Of a DNA stretch of 64,000 bases, positions 17,926 to 26,589 are shown piece by piece. The notes below the pieces were generated by a model. The model was not told where the DNA came from. It worked only from the letters and a program-made list of their open reading frames with translations, and ran no database searches. Origin of the DNA: Salmonella bongori NCTC 12419 (lineage in GTDB: Bacteria > Pseudomonadota > Gammaproteobacteria > Enterobacterales > Enterobacteriaceae); the NCBI RefSeq assembly GCF_000252995.1, contig NC_015761.1, forward strand, positions 3,224,001 through 3,288,000. The letters run 5' to 3'. Position 1 is the stretch's first letter. Every line of letters begins with the position of its first letter. The translations under genes were made by a program, and so were the position numbers.

Positions 17926-18267
17926 ATGACGAATCCAACTTTAGCGCCACAGTCTGATAAATATCAGTAATTTGAACAGGGAGGAGAAGCGCGAGCGGCC
18001 TATGGTACTCAGCTTATCGAACGATTATCGGTAGAGTTAAGTCAGCGCTATAAGCGCGGTTTTTTCACGGGAAATTTGCGCCAAATACGTGTTTTTTATC
18101 TTTACTTTCAGCACATTGAAATTCAGCAGACACTGTCTGGTGAATCTAATAGCATACCGCTCGCCAAAACATTCCTTCTTCTCTGGTCAGCTTATGTGCG
18201 TCTGTTGTCGGTAAAAGATAACGATGCCCGCCGCTTTTATGAACAAGAGACGACGCGCAAATCATGA
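17926..18267 (+). pseudogene. Remnant of yhcG-like DUF1016 gene
   Basis: From ATG 17926 one frame reads MTNPTLAPQSDKYQ, then TAA at 17968, then FEQGGEARAAYGTQLIERLSVELS, KRGFFTGNLRQIRVFYLYF and WSAYVRLLSVKDNDARRFYEQE up to TGA at 18267. This is the N-terminal DUF1016 region of YhcG (family of ~375 residues with a C-terminal PDDEXK nuclease-like domain). It is broken by an early in-frame stop and truncated before the nuclease domain. In E. coli yhcG lies next to yhcH (nanQ); here codBA separates the remnant from nanQ. An internal ATG at 18076 could give a 63-residue fragment, unlikely to work. Confidence 0.85.
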
Positions 18268-18339
18268 TGCCAGAGACCGCCAGATATTATCCCCGATAAC
18301 TCAGATATCGCCTCTTCACGATGCTCTATGTAAATCCGT

Positions 18340-18392
18340 ACGTAAACGTTTGCATTCATCAAAAAAATGTATATTATGCGGCGGATTTTTTG
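18340..18392 (+). promoter_or_regulatory. codBA promoter with PurR box and T-tract start
   Basis: A palindromic PurR-like operator ACGTAAACGTTTGCAT spans 18340-18355. TATTAT at 18372-18377 is the -10, and the -35 (TTTGCA or TTGCAT near 18349-18355) falls inside the operator, so PurR binding should block polymerase. The start region GGATTTTTTGG (18383-18393) matches the E. coli codBA start, where UTP levels control start choice and reiterative transcription. Purine and pyrimidine control are inferred from that similarity. Confidence 0.8.
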
Positions 18393-18413
18393 GCCAAATT
18401 TCAAGGAGGCGTT

Positions 18414-19664
18414 GTGTCGCAGGACAACAATTATAGCCAGGGGCCCGTTCCTCTGGCGGCGCGGAAAGGCGTGATTCCACTGACGTTTGTCATGTTGGGT
18501 TTAACGTTTTTTTCCGCCAGTATGTGGACCGGAGGGACGCTCGGCACCGGTCTTTCCTATCATGATTTCTTCCTCGCAGTTCTCTTCGGTAATCTCCTCC
18601 TCGGTATCTACACTGCATTTCTTGGCTACATCGGCGCAAAAACCGGACTCTCCACCCACCTCCTTGCACGTTACTCCTTTGGCGTTAAAGGCTCATGGCT
18701 TCCCTCGCTGCTGTTAGGCGGTACTCAAGTAGGCTGGTTTGGCGTTGGCGTAGCGATGTTCGCTATTCCGGTCAGTAAAGCGACGGGCATTGATGCCAAT
18801 ATTCTGATTGCCGTTTCGGGTCTGCTGATGACCCTGACCATTTTTTTCGGCATCTCGGCGTTGACCATTTTGTCTATCATTGCCGTACCCGCGATCGTTA
18901 TTCTGGGCAGCTACTCCGTCTGGCTGGCGGTCAGTGGCGTGGGTGGGCTGGAGCATTTAAAAACAATAGTCCCGCAGACGCCGCTTAATTTTTCCAGCGC
19001 GCTGGCGCTGGTGGTGGGTTCGTTTGTCAGCGCCGGTACATTGACCGCCGACTTCGTCCGCTTCGGGCGTCATGCCAAAAGTGCCGTACTGATTGCGATG
19101 GTCGCTTTTTTCCTCGGCAACTCGCTAATGTTTATCTTTGGCGCAGCAGGGGCTGCTGCCGTCGGTCAGGCGGATATCTCTGACGTGATGATAGCGCAGG
19201 GGCTGCTGCTGCCCGCGATTGTGGTTCTCGGCCTGAATATCTGGACCACTAACGACAATGCCCTTTACGCATCGGGGCTGGGCTTCGCCAATATTACCGG
19301 CCTTTCCAGCCGCACATTGTCGGTGGTGAACGGGATTATCGGTACCGTGTGCGCGCTGTGGCTTTACAATAATTTTGTTGGCTGGCTGACGTTTCTGTCA
19401 TCCGCGATCCCACCGATTGGCGGGGTGATTATTGCCGACTATCTGTTGAACCGCCGCCGCTATGCCAACTTCAATACCGCGCGCTTTATTCCCGTTAACT
19501 GGATTGCTATTCTTTCTGTCGCGCTGGGCATCGCCGCCGGACATTATGTTCCAGGTATTGTGCCCGTCAACGCCGTACTCGGCGGCGTTTTCAGCTATAT
19601 CCTGTTGAATCCACTTTGTAATCGCAGCTTTGCGAAATCCCCGGAGATCGGCCATGCAGAATAA
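18414..19664 (+). CDS. codB: Cytosine permease CodB
   Basis: A 416-residue NCS1-family transporter that imports cytosine. About twelve hydrophobic segments are visible from residue ~20 onward, with family blocks GTLGTGLSYHDFFLAVL, GGTQVGWFGVG and GLNIWTTNDNALYASG. The start is GTG at 18414 (product begins MSQDNNYSQGPVP as in E. coli), with AAGGAGG just upstream; the longer upstream frame would run through the promoter. It overlaps codA by 11 bp. Confidence 0.95.
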   Translation: MSQDNNYSQGPVPLAARKGVIPLTFVMLGLTFFSASMWTGGTLGTGLSYHDFFLAVLFGNLLLGIYTAFLGYIGAKTGLSTHLLARYSFGVKGSWLPSLLLGGTQVGWFGVGVAMFAIPVSKATGIDANILIAVSGLLMTLTIFFGISALTILSIIAVPAIVILGSYSVWLAVSGVGGLEHLKTIVPQTPLNFSSALALVVGSFVSAGTLTADFVRFGRHAKSAVLIAMVAFFLGNSLMFIFGAAGAAAVGQADISDVMIAQGLLLPAIVVLGLNIWTTNDNALYASGLGFANITGLSSRTLSVVNGIIGTVCALWLYNNFVGWLTFLSSAIPPIGGVIIADYLLNRRRYANFNTARFIPVNWIAILSVALGIAAGHYVPGIVPVNAVLGGVFSYILLNPLCNRSFAKSPEIGHAE

Positions 19665-20934
19665 TTTCCTCACCATCCGTCAGGCGCGTCTGCAGGGGCG
19701 CGAAGGATTGTGGCAACTCACGATTGAAAACGGTCGTTTTAGCCGTATTGAACCGCAGGAAGTGGTCCCGTTAGCGCAAGGCCAGGTACTCGATGCCGAA
19801 GGTGGGCTGGCCATCCCGCCGTTTGTTGAGCCGCATATTCATCTGGACACCACGCAAACTGCAGGCGAGCCAGAGTGGAATCAGTCGGGGACACTGTTTG
19901 AAGGGATTGAACGCTGGGCCGAGCGTAAAGCGATGCTCACCCACGAAGACGTAAAGTCTCGCGCAATGCAAACCCTGAAATGGCAAATGGCTAACGGCAT
20001 CCAGTATGTTCGTACACACGTTGACGTTTCCGATCCTACGCTTACCGCGCTGAAAGCAATGCTGGAAGTGAAACAGGAGGTCGCTCCGTGGGTGGAAGTA
20101 CAAATCGTGGCGTTTCCCCAGGAGGGCATTCTCTCTTACCCTAACGGCGAAGCGCTGTTAGAAGAGGCGCTGCGTTTAGGGGCAGATGTTATTGGCGCAA
20201 TTCCCCACTTCGAATTTACGCGCGAATATGGCGTAGAGTCGCTGCATAAAATTTTTGCCCTGGCACAGAAATACGACAGACTGATCGATGTGCACTGTGA
20301 CGAAATTGACGATGAGCAGTCGCGCTTTGTTGAAACCGTCGCGGCGCTGGCGCATCGCGATGAAATAGGCGCGCGCGTCACCGCCAGCCATACCACCGCA
20401 ATGCACTCCTATAATGGCGCCTACGCTTCACGCCTGTTCCGCCTGTTGAAAATGTCAGGGATTAACTTCGTTGCTAACCCGCTGGTGAATATTCACTTGC
20501 AAGGACGGTTTGATACCTATCCCAGGCGCCGCGGCGTAACACGCGTTAAAGAGATGCTGGAAGCGGGCATTAACGTCTGCTTTGGTCATGATGATGTCTT
20601 TGATCCGTGGTATCCGTTGGGCACTGCCAATATGCTGCAGGTGCTACATATGGGCCTGCACGTTTGCCAGTTGATGGGATACGGGCAAATCAATGATGGG
20701 CTGAATTTGATCACCACCCATAGCGCAAAAACCCTGCATCTACAGGACTACGGCCTGAACGTCGGCAATTCCGCTAACCTGGTTATCTTACCGGCAGAGA
20801 ATGGATTCGACGCGGTTCGTCGCCAGACGCCTGCCCGGTACTCGATTCGCCACGGGCGGGTGATTGCCGAGACAGTGCCGAGCCAGACAATGCTGCACCT
20901 GACCCAACCGGAAGCCGTGACGTTTAAGCGCTAA
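19654..20934 (+). CDS. codA: Cytosine deaminase CodA
   Basis: A 426-residue amidohydrolase converting cytosine to uracil and ammonia. Metal-ligand motifs are visible: PHIHLD near the N-terminus, the DVHCDEID segment with the His and catalytic Glu, SHTTAMHSYNGAY, and FGHDDVFDPWYP with the Asp ligand. The start at MQNNFL (19654) has GGAG upstream and fits the E. coli length (427). It overlaps the end of codB, so the pair forms a salvage operon. E. coli K-12 carries codBA at another chromosomal site, near cynR. Confidence 0.95.
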   Translation: MQNNFLTIRQARLQGREGLWQLTIENGRFSRIEPQEVVPLAQGQVLDAEGGLAIPPFVEPHIHLDTTQTAGEPEWNQSGTLFEGIERWAERKAMLTHEDVKSRAMQTLKWQMANGIQYVRTHVDVSDPTLTALKAMLEVKQEVAPWVEVQIVAFPQEGILSYPNGEALLEEALRLGADVIGAIPHFEFTREYGVESLHKIFALAQKYDRLIDVHCDEIDDEQSRFVETVAALAHRDEIGARVTASHTTAMHSYNGAYASRLFRLLKMSGINFVANPLVNIHLQGRFDTYPRRRGVTRVKEMLEAGINVCFGHDDVFDPWYPLGTANMLQVLHMGLHVCQLMGYGQINDGLNLITTHSAKTLHLQDYGLNVGNSANLVILPAENGFDAVRRQTPARYSIRHGRVIAETVPSQTMLHLTQPEAVTFKR

Positions 20935-20969
20935 CCAGTCACTACCCGCGCTCTCCGGCACATTCACCA

Positions 20970-20992
20970 CGCAGCCCCATAAGAGGGCTGCG
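20970..20992. terminator. Hairpin between codA and nanQ
   Basis: CGCAGCCC and GGGCTGCG form a perfect 8-bp stem with a 7-base loop between two convergent operons. The T-run is poor on both strands, so its strength as a terminator is uncertain; position and stem suggest bidirectional use. Confidence 0.5.
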
Positions 20993-21019
20993 TTCGGAAG
21001 GGGCGTTCCGGCAAGAGAT

Positions 21020-21487
21020 TCAGGCCTCCAGCAGACTGGCGCGAACCTTCACCACCACTTTCTTAATCTCCTCCGGTTCACGGACTGCGCATCCAGGCTT
21101 GTGGGGTTCTCCAGGCATAAAAACGGCAAACATTCCCGCTCGCAGCGTCACGACCTGTTCGTCGGTAATTTTACTGCAAAGTTGGTAATCCTCTTCAACG
21201 TGCAACTCCTCGCACTGGCGTGCTGCGCCAGGTATCCCGAACATAATACGCTCGGTGCCATTCAGCAGTAGCTGAATATCAATGTACTGTTCATGCAATT
21301 CCGCTTTCTTCTCTGAGGGCATTTGTGTCGTCAGTTGCATAACATTCATAAAGATATTGTCGCCCTGCAGTTCATAGCGTCCCGGCGCTTTCTCCTGCGG
21401 CCTCGCCGCCAGCACGAGAGTCAACGCATCCAGCAGTCGAGGGTGTAACCCGCAAGTAGGCAGCGATCGTACTTCACCCATCATCAT
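21020..21487 (-). CDS. nanQ: N-acetylneuraminate anomerase NanQ
   Basis: A 155-residue YhcH/YjgK/YiaL-family protein (DUF386, cupin-like) reported to speed sialic acid anomer interconversion before NanA. It is the last gene of the nan operon; its start overlaps the nanK stop by 4 bp. Visible family blocks are YELQGDNIFMNV, AELHEQYIDIQLLL and FMPGEPHKPG, with the His and Glu residues expected to bind metal. The three opening ATG codons leave a one- or two-residue uncertainty in the start. Confidence 0.93.
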   Translation of the reverse strand: MMMGEVRSLPTCGLHPRLLDALTLVLAARPQEKAPGRYELQGDNIFMNVMQLTTQMPSEKKAELHEQYIDIQLLLNGTERIMFGIPGAARQCEELHVEEDYQLCSKITDEQVVTLRAGMFAVFMPGEPHKPGCAVREPEEIKKVVVKVRASLLEA

Positions 21488-22359
21488 AATGTGTCTCCTT
21501 GAGCTAACAGAGCAGCGCCCAATAATCCTGCGTCATGCCGATAACGAGCGGCGCTCAGCGCCACGTGATAAGCTACAGGCTCTTGCATCAGAAACATACG
21601 AACCTGCTCCAGATAACCGTTAGCCAGCCCGATGCTGCCGCCAATGACCACATGTTGACAATCGGTGGTTGCTTTCACATCGGCAATCAGGCGTGCCAGC
21701 ACCTGTGCAGATCGGCGCACCAGATACAGCGCTTGTTCATGGCCTTCACCTGCGCGGATAAATAGCGTTTTGGCATCACATCCCGCAAGATCGTCTCGCG
21801 CCGCCGCGGCTATCCCCCGTCCGGAGGCGATGGCCTCTACGCAGCCAACACGCCCACAGCCGCACACTGGCCCTTGTGGGTCCGCCAGAGTGTGTCCAAG
21901 GTGCCCCGCCAGACCACCTTGCCCGGTGAGAAGTTTGCCGTCACAGACGATGCCACCGCCGACTCCCGTTGAGACGGTAATAAACACCATATCGTGGATA
22001 TCATCAGGAAGTGCCCGATACTCCGCCCAGGCCGCAGCCTGCGCATCGTTCACAGCCAGCGTTGGCATGCCAGTGATCGTTTCCAGAGTCTGAACTAACG
22101 GAAAGTGTAGCAAGCCGCCCAGGTTGTGGGGATTAAGCGCCAGCAGCATCCCTTCCTGAATGATCCCGGTTGAAGCTATCGCGACTTGACGCGCCTCTGC
22201 CCGTAACGGTTCAATCAGCGTCTGTAATGCTTCACGTAACGCATCCGGCGTTTTGCTGGCGGGCGTCGGCAGCTCGCGCCGTTGATGTATGCGCAAATTT
22301 TTGTCAATAAGCGCAGCGGCAAGTTTGGTCCCGCCAATATCAATAGCCAGCGTCGTCAT
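21484..22359 (-). CDS. nanK: N-acetylmannosamine kinase NanK
   Basis: A 291-residue ROK-family sugar kinase that phosphorylates N-acetylmannosamine released by NanA. Features: N-terminal phosphate loop DIGGTKLAAAL, the substrate block GHTLADPQG and the ROK zinc motif CGCGRVGCVE. It overlaps nanE upstream (4 bp) and nanQ downstream (4 bp), so these three genes are tightly coupled. Confidence 0.96.
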   Translation of the reverse strand: MTTLAIDIGGTKLAAALIDKNLRIHQRRELPTPASKTPDALREALQTLIEPLRAEARQVAIASTGIIQEGMLLALNPHNLGGLLHFPLVQTLETITGMPTLAVNDAQAAAWAEYRALPDDIHDMVFITVSTGVGGGIVCDGKLLTGQGGLAGHLGHTLADPQGPVCGCGRVGCVEAIASGRGIAAAARDDLAGCDAKTLFIRAGEGHEQALYLVRRSAQVLARLIADVKATTDCQHVVIGGSIGLANGYLEQVRMFLMQEPVAYHVALSAARYRHDAGLLGAALLAQGDTL

Positions 22360-23045
22360 GACACCGCCTTTTTTAACGCGTCGTTATACCATCCACAGAT
22401 ATGTTCCAGACGGGTGATAGCGGAGCCCACCGTCACGGCCCATGCACCGTAACGCATCGCCTCTGCAGCCAGTTCTGGCGAGTTATAGCGTCCTTCGGCT
22501 ATCACCCGGCATCCGGCGTCATGCAATGTTTTTACCAATGACAGATCGGGTTCCTCCGGCGTATCGGGCGTGGTGTAACCGGACATTGTCGTGCCGATGA
22601 TATCGGCACCCAGCCGATGGCAGACAAGCCCATCGTCCATGGAAGAACAATCCGCCATCGCCAATAGCTGGTGGTGATGAATGCGCGCCAGCAACACCTC
22701 AACGGCTACCGGGCGCTGCCGGGCGGTGCCGTCCACAGCGATAATATTTGCGCCGGCCTGCGCCAGCGCATCCACATCGTCGAGAAAGGGGGTAATGCGC
22801 ACCGGAGAATTGTCCAAATCGCGTTTAATAATACCAATAATCGGTACCGAAACGAGCGCCCGTGTCGCACGCAGATTGTCGATGCCTTCGATACGCACCG
22901 CAACTGCGCCTGCCTGTTCCGCCGCCAGTGCCATCGCCGCGACAATCTCCGGCTTATCCAGCGGGCTACCCGGAACCGGCTGACAGGAGACAATCAAACC
23001 GCCAGCGGCGGCAATATTTTTATCCAGTTGTTCAAGTAATGACAT
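22356..23045 (-). CDS. nanE: N-acetylmannosamine-6-phosphate 2-epimerase NanE
   Basis: A 229-residue TIM-barrel enzyme turning ManNAc-6-P into GlcNAc-6-P. Visible motifs are GLIVSCQPVPGSPLDKPE, IIGIIKRD with the catalytic Lys region, and GADIIGTTMSGYT. The start at MSLLEQLDKN (23045), preceded by GGGGAGAGG, matches E. coli; frame upstream to 23087 runs into the intercistronic hairpin and is unlikely to be translated. It overlaps nanK by 4 bp. Confidence 0.96.
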   Translation of the reverse strand: MSLLEQLDKNIAAAGGLIVSCQPVPGSPLDKPEIVAAMALAAEQAGAVAVRIEGIDNLRATRALVSVPIIGIIKRDLDNSPVRITPFLDDVDALAQAGANIIAVDGTARQRPVAVEVLLARIHHHQLLAMADCSSMDDGLVCHRLGADIIGTTMSGYTTPDTPEEPDLSLVKTLHDAGCRVIAEGRYNSPELAAEAMRYGAWAVTVGSAITRLEHICGWYNDALKKAVS

Positions 23046-23063
23046 ACCTCTCCCCTTAGCAGC

Positions 23064-23088
23064 CTTGCCCGGTCTAAAACCGGGCAAG
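23064..23088 (-). terminator. nanT-nanE intercistronic hairpin
   Basis: CTTGCCCGGT and ACCGGGCAAG make a perfect 10-bp stem with a 5-base loop between nanT and nanE, without a T-run. It more likely tunes relative expression (mRNA stability or partial attenuation) than stops transcription. Confidence 0.55.
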
Positions 23089-23092
23089 CAGA

Positions 23093-24583
23093 TTAACTTT
23101 TTGTTTTTACGAAGGCGTTTTTACCACTGCCAAACGGTACGGCTCCACTGAATGGTTTATCGTCGATAGCATCATGGGTACGTAACGCTTCCGGACGCAG
23201 CCAGCGCTGTACACGAGACGGCATATCAAGACCAATGAGCAGGATCACGACAAACGTCAGGCAGAAAGAGAGCGATCCCAGCGCGGTACCCAGATCCAGG
23301 CGTTGCGCAATCAGCGCTCCCAGTATCGGTGCCAGTGCGCCGCCAAGCGCGCCGACGTTATAGGTAAAGCCCAGCCCGGCCGCGCGCTGATCGGTGTCGA
23401 AGTAACCGCCGATCAGTTTTGGCAGGATCCCGGCGATCCCCTGTCCTGACATCTGCTGAAAAAACAGTAGCAGACCCAGCACCCAGACGTTTGTGCCGCC
23501 AATCGCAAAGACCGGAATAATGAGGATTTGCGAGGCCAACAAGCTACAGACATACGCTTTACGCGTTCCCAACCAGTCGCCAAGAAAACCGCCTACACAG
23601 CAGCCAACCGCTGCGCCAAAACCGCTGAAGAAGAGGACATTCGCCACCGTATGGGGATCATAGGCCAGCTCGGTTTTCAGATACGTCGGCAACAGTGCCT
23701 GAATCGGCCACGAATAGAGAAAAGCAAACAGGACTACGACCATGAGCATGACGCCGGTCGGCCAGCGTTTGCCGCTACTCTGCACCATAAAACTGATAAA
23801 GATGACGGCACAAAGTAGCCCCAGTACAGCCACAATGGCGGCATTTTGTAGATGACCGGCGAAGCAGAACCACAGCGCAACGGCGGCGGCAAAGGTCATG
23901 ACAATATTGATGATGCGGTATTCTCCCCGATAGAGAATATCGACCATCGTACGTACCGGTGTTTTACCCTCGTGCTTCTCTTTCCAGTCCTCCGCTTCCG
24001 GAATGTTTTTCCGTAGCCAGAGGGCGAAGATAATCGGTAAAATGCCAATGAAAAACAGTGCGCGCCAGCCCAAAACCGGTACGACCAGGCTATACACCTG
24101 CGCAGCGACAACCGCCCCGACGGAAAAACCGGAGATGAGAAACCCGCTAGCTTTATTACGTAAATGTTTTGGCCAACTTTCAATGACATAGGTGGCACTG
24201 GAACCATATTCGCCCGCCATGCCCATACCGATTATCAGCCGGGCGATGAACATAGTGGTGTAACCAGGCGCAAAACCACAGGCCAGGGTACCTACTGAAA
24301 ACAGAATAATACTGCTGACCATTGCCAGGCGGCGTCCGTAGCGGTCTCCCATCGCCCCCAGCAATAGTCCGCCGAACCAGCGAGAAATAAAAGCCGCCGA
24401 TATCAGGCTTGCCGCCTGTACCGTCGTCAGCCCAAATTCGCTTTGTACCTCAGTCAGTACAAGCGCGATCAACACAAAATCAAAACCATCAAGCAAATAT
24501 CCCAACCAGGCGGCGGAAAACGCTCGCCATTGTGCCCGGTTGAGATGGCGATACCACGGAATGTTCTGGGTAGAAGTATGCAT
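23093..24583 (-). CDS. nanT: Sialic acid transporter NanT
   Basis: A 496-residue major facilitator family proton symporter for N-acetylneuraminate in the inner membrane. It has the signature GAMGDRYGRR after the second helix and a second GDWLGTRKAY in the other half. The protein shows extra central hydrophobic segments giving 14 predicted helices, typical of NanT. It lies between nanA and nanE, separated from each by REP-like or hairpin sequence, which suggests post-transcriptional tuning of the polycistron. Confidence 0.96.
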   Translation of the reverse strand: MHTSTQNIPWYRHLNRAQWRAFSAAWLGYLLDGFDFVLIALVLTEVQSEFGLTTVQAASLISAAFISRWFGGLLLGAMGDRYGRRLAMVSSIILFSVGTLACGFAPGYTTMFIARLIIGMGMAGEYGSSATYVIESWPKHLRNKASGFLISGFSVGAVVAAQVYSLVVPVLGWRALFFIGILPIIFALWLRKNIPEAEDWKEKHEGKTPVRTMVDILYRGEYRIINIVMTFAAAVALWFCFAGHLQNAAIVAVLGLLCAVIFISFMVQSSGKRWPTGVMLMVVVLFAFLYSWPIQALLPTYLKTELAYDPHTVANVLFFSGFGAAVGCCVGGFLGDWLGTRKAYVCSLLASQILIIPVFAIGGTNVWVLGLLLFFQQMSGQGIAGILPKLIGGYFDTDQRAAGLGFTYNVGALGGALAPILGALIAQRLDLGTALGSLSFCLTFVVILLIGLDMPSRVQRWLRPEALRTHDAIDDKPFSGAVPFGSGKNAFVKTKS

Positions 24584-24615
24584 TTTACTCTCCCGACGAT
24601 TTTTGTTGTCATTGT

Positions 24616-24690
24616 GCCGGATAGCGGCGTTGCCTCACCCGGCCTACGGTTCGTACTGTTTTAGGCCGGGCAAGCACAGCGCTCCCGGCA
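24616..24690. repeat. REP pair (BIME) between nanA and nanT
   Basis: Two facing REP units: GCCGGATAGCGGCG...CCCGGCCTAC at 24616-24647 and a reverse copy TAGGCCGGGCAAGC...CCCGGCA at 24662-24690. Such elements stabilise upstream mRNA or bind gyrase/IHF. Here they sit within the nan operon. Confidence 0.85.
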
Positions 24691-24698
24691 TGGCGCTG

Positions 24699-25592
24699 TT
24701 ATGCTTTTTCTTCCAGTAGTTGTTGCGCCAGCGACTTCAGTTCCGGCAGATATTTTTCATCGACGGGCGCAAAGGGTTTACGGCACAACGGCACAGATAG
24801 CACGTCCATATAATGCAGAACCGTTTTTAAGCCACGGAATACGCCCGTTTTAATCAGTAGATCGATAACCTTATTGCACTCGGTTTGCAGGCGTTGCGCC
24901 TTCACCACATCGCCCTCACGTAACGCCTGTACAATGCCCTGATAACGCCAGCCCATAATGTTGTAGGTGCTGCCGATACCACCGTCGGCCCCCGCCAGCA
25001 GGCCAGAAGCGAAGGTTTCGTCGTAGCCGTTGTACAGCACCAGATCCGGGTGCGCGCGGCGGATCTGCTCCATCTGATAGAGATCGCCGGAGGTTTGCTT
25101 CAGCGCGCTCACGCCTGGTAATGTCACCAGCGTATTGATCTGATCGAGAGTGAGTTTTACGCCACTTAATGCCGGAATGTTGTATACCACCATCGGCAGC
25201 CCATCTGCGGAATCAATAATTGCCCGATAGTGGTCACAGTGTTCTTCAAAACTGAAAGGGTAATAAAATGGCGTCACCGCAGAGACGGCATCAAAACCGT
25301 AACGCTTTGCGGCACGAGCTAACTGTTGGCTTTCCGCAGTGCTTACCGTCCCGACATGAGCGATCAATGTGATTTTGCCCTTTGCCTCTTCGGCGACAAT
25401 CTCCAGCACCTGCTCTCTTTCTGCCAGGCTTTGTACGAATGCTTCCCCGGTGGACCCCCCCACATACAGCCCGTCGATACCCTGCCCCATGTTAAAACGC
25501 ACCAGACGGCGCAGGCTTTCACTATCCAGTTGTTGCTGATGATCAAATGGGGTCAACAACGCCGCCATTACGCCTTGCAATGCTTTTGCCAT
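24699..25592 (-). CDS. nanA: N-acetylneuraminate lyase NanA
   Basis: A 297-residue aldolase of the DHDPS family splitting sialic acid into pyruvate and N-acetylmannosamine. Features are GGSTGEAFVQS (carboxylate-binding), the VVYNIPALSGV tyrosine (about Tyr137) and the Schiff-base lysine in SALKQTSGD (about Lys165). It is the first gene of nanATEKQ, and the NanR operator lies directly upstream. Confidence 0.97.
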   Translation of the reverse strand: MAKALQGVMAALLTPFDHQQQLDSESLRRLVRFNMGQGIDGLYVGGSTGEAFVQSLAEREQVLEIVAEEAKGKITLIAHVGTVSTAESQQLARAAKRYGFDAVSAVTPFYYPFSFEEHCDHYRAIIDSADGLPMVVYNIPALSGVKLTLDQINTLVTLPGVSALKQTSGDLYQMEQIRRAHPDLVLYNGYDETFASGLLAGADGGIGSTYNIMGWRYQGIVQALREGDVVKAQRLQTECNKVIDLLIKTGVFRGLKTVLHYMDVLSVPLCRKPFAPVDEKYLPELKSLAQQLLEEKA

Positions 25593-25625
25593 ACCTACCT
25601 CTGTGGATGATAAATGTATTAACTA

Positions 25626-25648
25626 CCTACCTTTATACCTGTTATACC
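25626..25648 (-). promoter_or_regulatory. NanR operator upstream of nanA
   Basis: On the minus strand the region reads GGTATA-ACA-GGTATA-AAG-GTAGG, that is, two perfect GGTATA repeats (25643-25648 and 25634-25639) and a third degenerate one at 25626-25631 (GGTAGG). E. coli NanR binds three tandem GGTATA repeats here and leaves when sialic acid is present. Confidence 0.85.
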
Positions 25649-25726
25649 AGAACAAATAAGCAGCAAATAATGCAGAACGCTTATAGTGCGATCTGTTTCA
25701 CTAAACTGAGATCGGAAGCGCGATCG

Positions 25727-26518
25727 CTACCGCATTTTTTGATTTTTTTTACCGAAAGCGTGCCAGGTAGCGGAAACGCTGTTGAGGTGGGTTTGCAGGG
25801 CGCGATCCGCTTTATCTGGATCACGCTGACGAATAGCGTCAACGATAGCAATATGCTGTTGATAACTAAGGTTATTATGCTCGTGCAATTCGCGGTCGGC
25901 GACGCCTGGCCGAGCAGCTATCAGCCAGTCCAGCAGGGCGACATGAATTGCCATAAAGATCGGATTGCCGGGGATTTCCGCTAACACTCGATGGAATTCT
26001 ACGTCCGAGCGAATAAATAGCGCGTTGTCATCCAGCGACTGGCTATTAATTTCCAGTGCCTTCGTTAATAACGCGATCTGTTCGTCGGTAGCATGTTCCG
26101 CCGCATAACGTACCAGACTGGATTCAAAGAAAAGCCGTAGCTGTTCAAAGTGAGCAATGCCGCCTGGGTGAGAAAGAAAATCTTTCGCCATCCCCGACAG
26201 TTCACTGATGATGGTATCGGCAGAGGGACGCGAAACGCGAGCGCGTTCGCCGTTATTGATCTGCACCAGACCTTTACGCTTTAGCGCCGCTAACGCTTCA
26301 CGTACTGAGGGACGCCCTACATTGAAAAAGGCCATTAACTCACGCTCAGAGGGGAGCTGTTCTCCCTCGCCAAACTCATGACGACGGATCATTTGCTCCA
26401 GCTCCTCCTCGACCATTTCAGACAGTTTTTTACGCGCCAGAGGACGACGGCGTAAACTATGCCCAATAGATAACGGAGAATCTTCTGCCTGCGAATCAAA
26501 TGCGTTCATAACGTCCAT
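25727..26518 (-). CDS. nanR: Transcriptional repressor NanR
   Basis: A 263-residue GntR-family (FadR subfamily) repressor of sialic acid genes that responds to N-acetylneuraminate. The winged helix (about residues 28-100) includes GEQLPSERELMAFFNVGRPSVREALAAL; the all-alpha FCD effector domain follows, with metal/ligand histidines such as DVEFHRVL and HVALLDW. It is transcribed in the same direction as nanA, 134 bp upstream, with its own promoter. Confidence 0.96.
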   Translation of the reverse strand: MDVMNAFDSQAEDSPLSIGHSLRRRPLARKKLSEMVEEELEQMIRRHEFGEGEQLPSERELMAFFNVGRPSVREALAALKRKGLVQINNGERARVSRPSADTIISELSGMAKDFLSHPGGIAHFEQLRLFFESSLVRYAAEHATDEQIALLTKALEINSQSLDDNALFIRSDVEFHRVLAEIPGNPIFMAIHVALLDWLIAARPGVADRELHEHNNLSYQQHIAIVDAIRQRDPDKADRALQTHLNSVSATWHAFGKKNQKMR

Positions 26519-26589
26519 TCATGACTGGTCAGTGGCAAGTAGCAAGCTTATCGTATCACAGCTTTAAAAGCTGGGTGAACCCGCGAAGA

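Noticed and set aside
17968..17970. Possible translational recoding at the TAA in the yhcG remnant
   Set aside because: The gene also lacks its entire C-terminal nuclease domain, so simple decay explains the stop.
18321..18413. Upstream in-frame ATG (18321) as codB start
   Set aside because: It would be translated from inside the promoter and PurR box; the GTG at 18414 has AAGGAGG and matches the CodB N-terminus.
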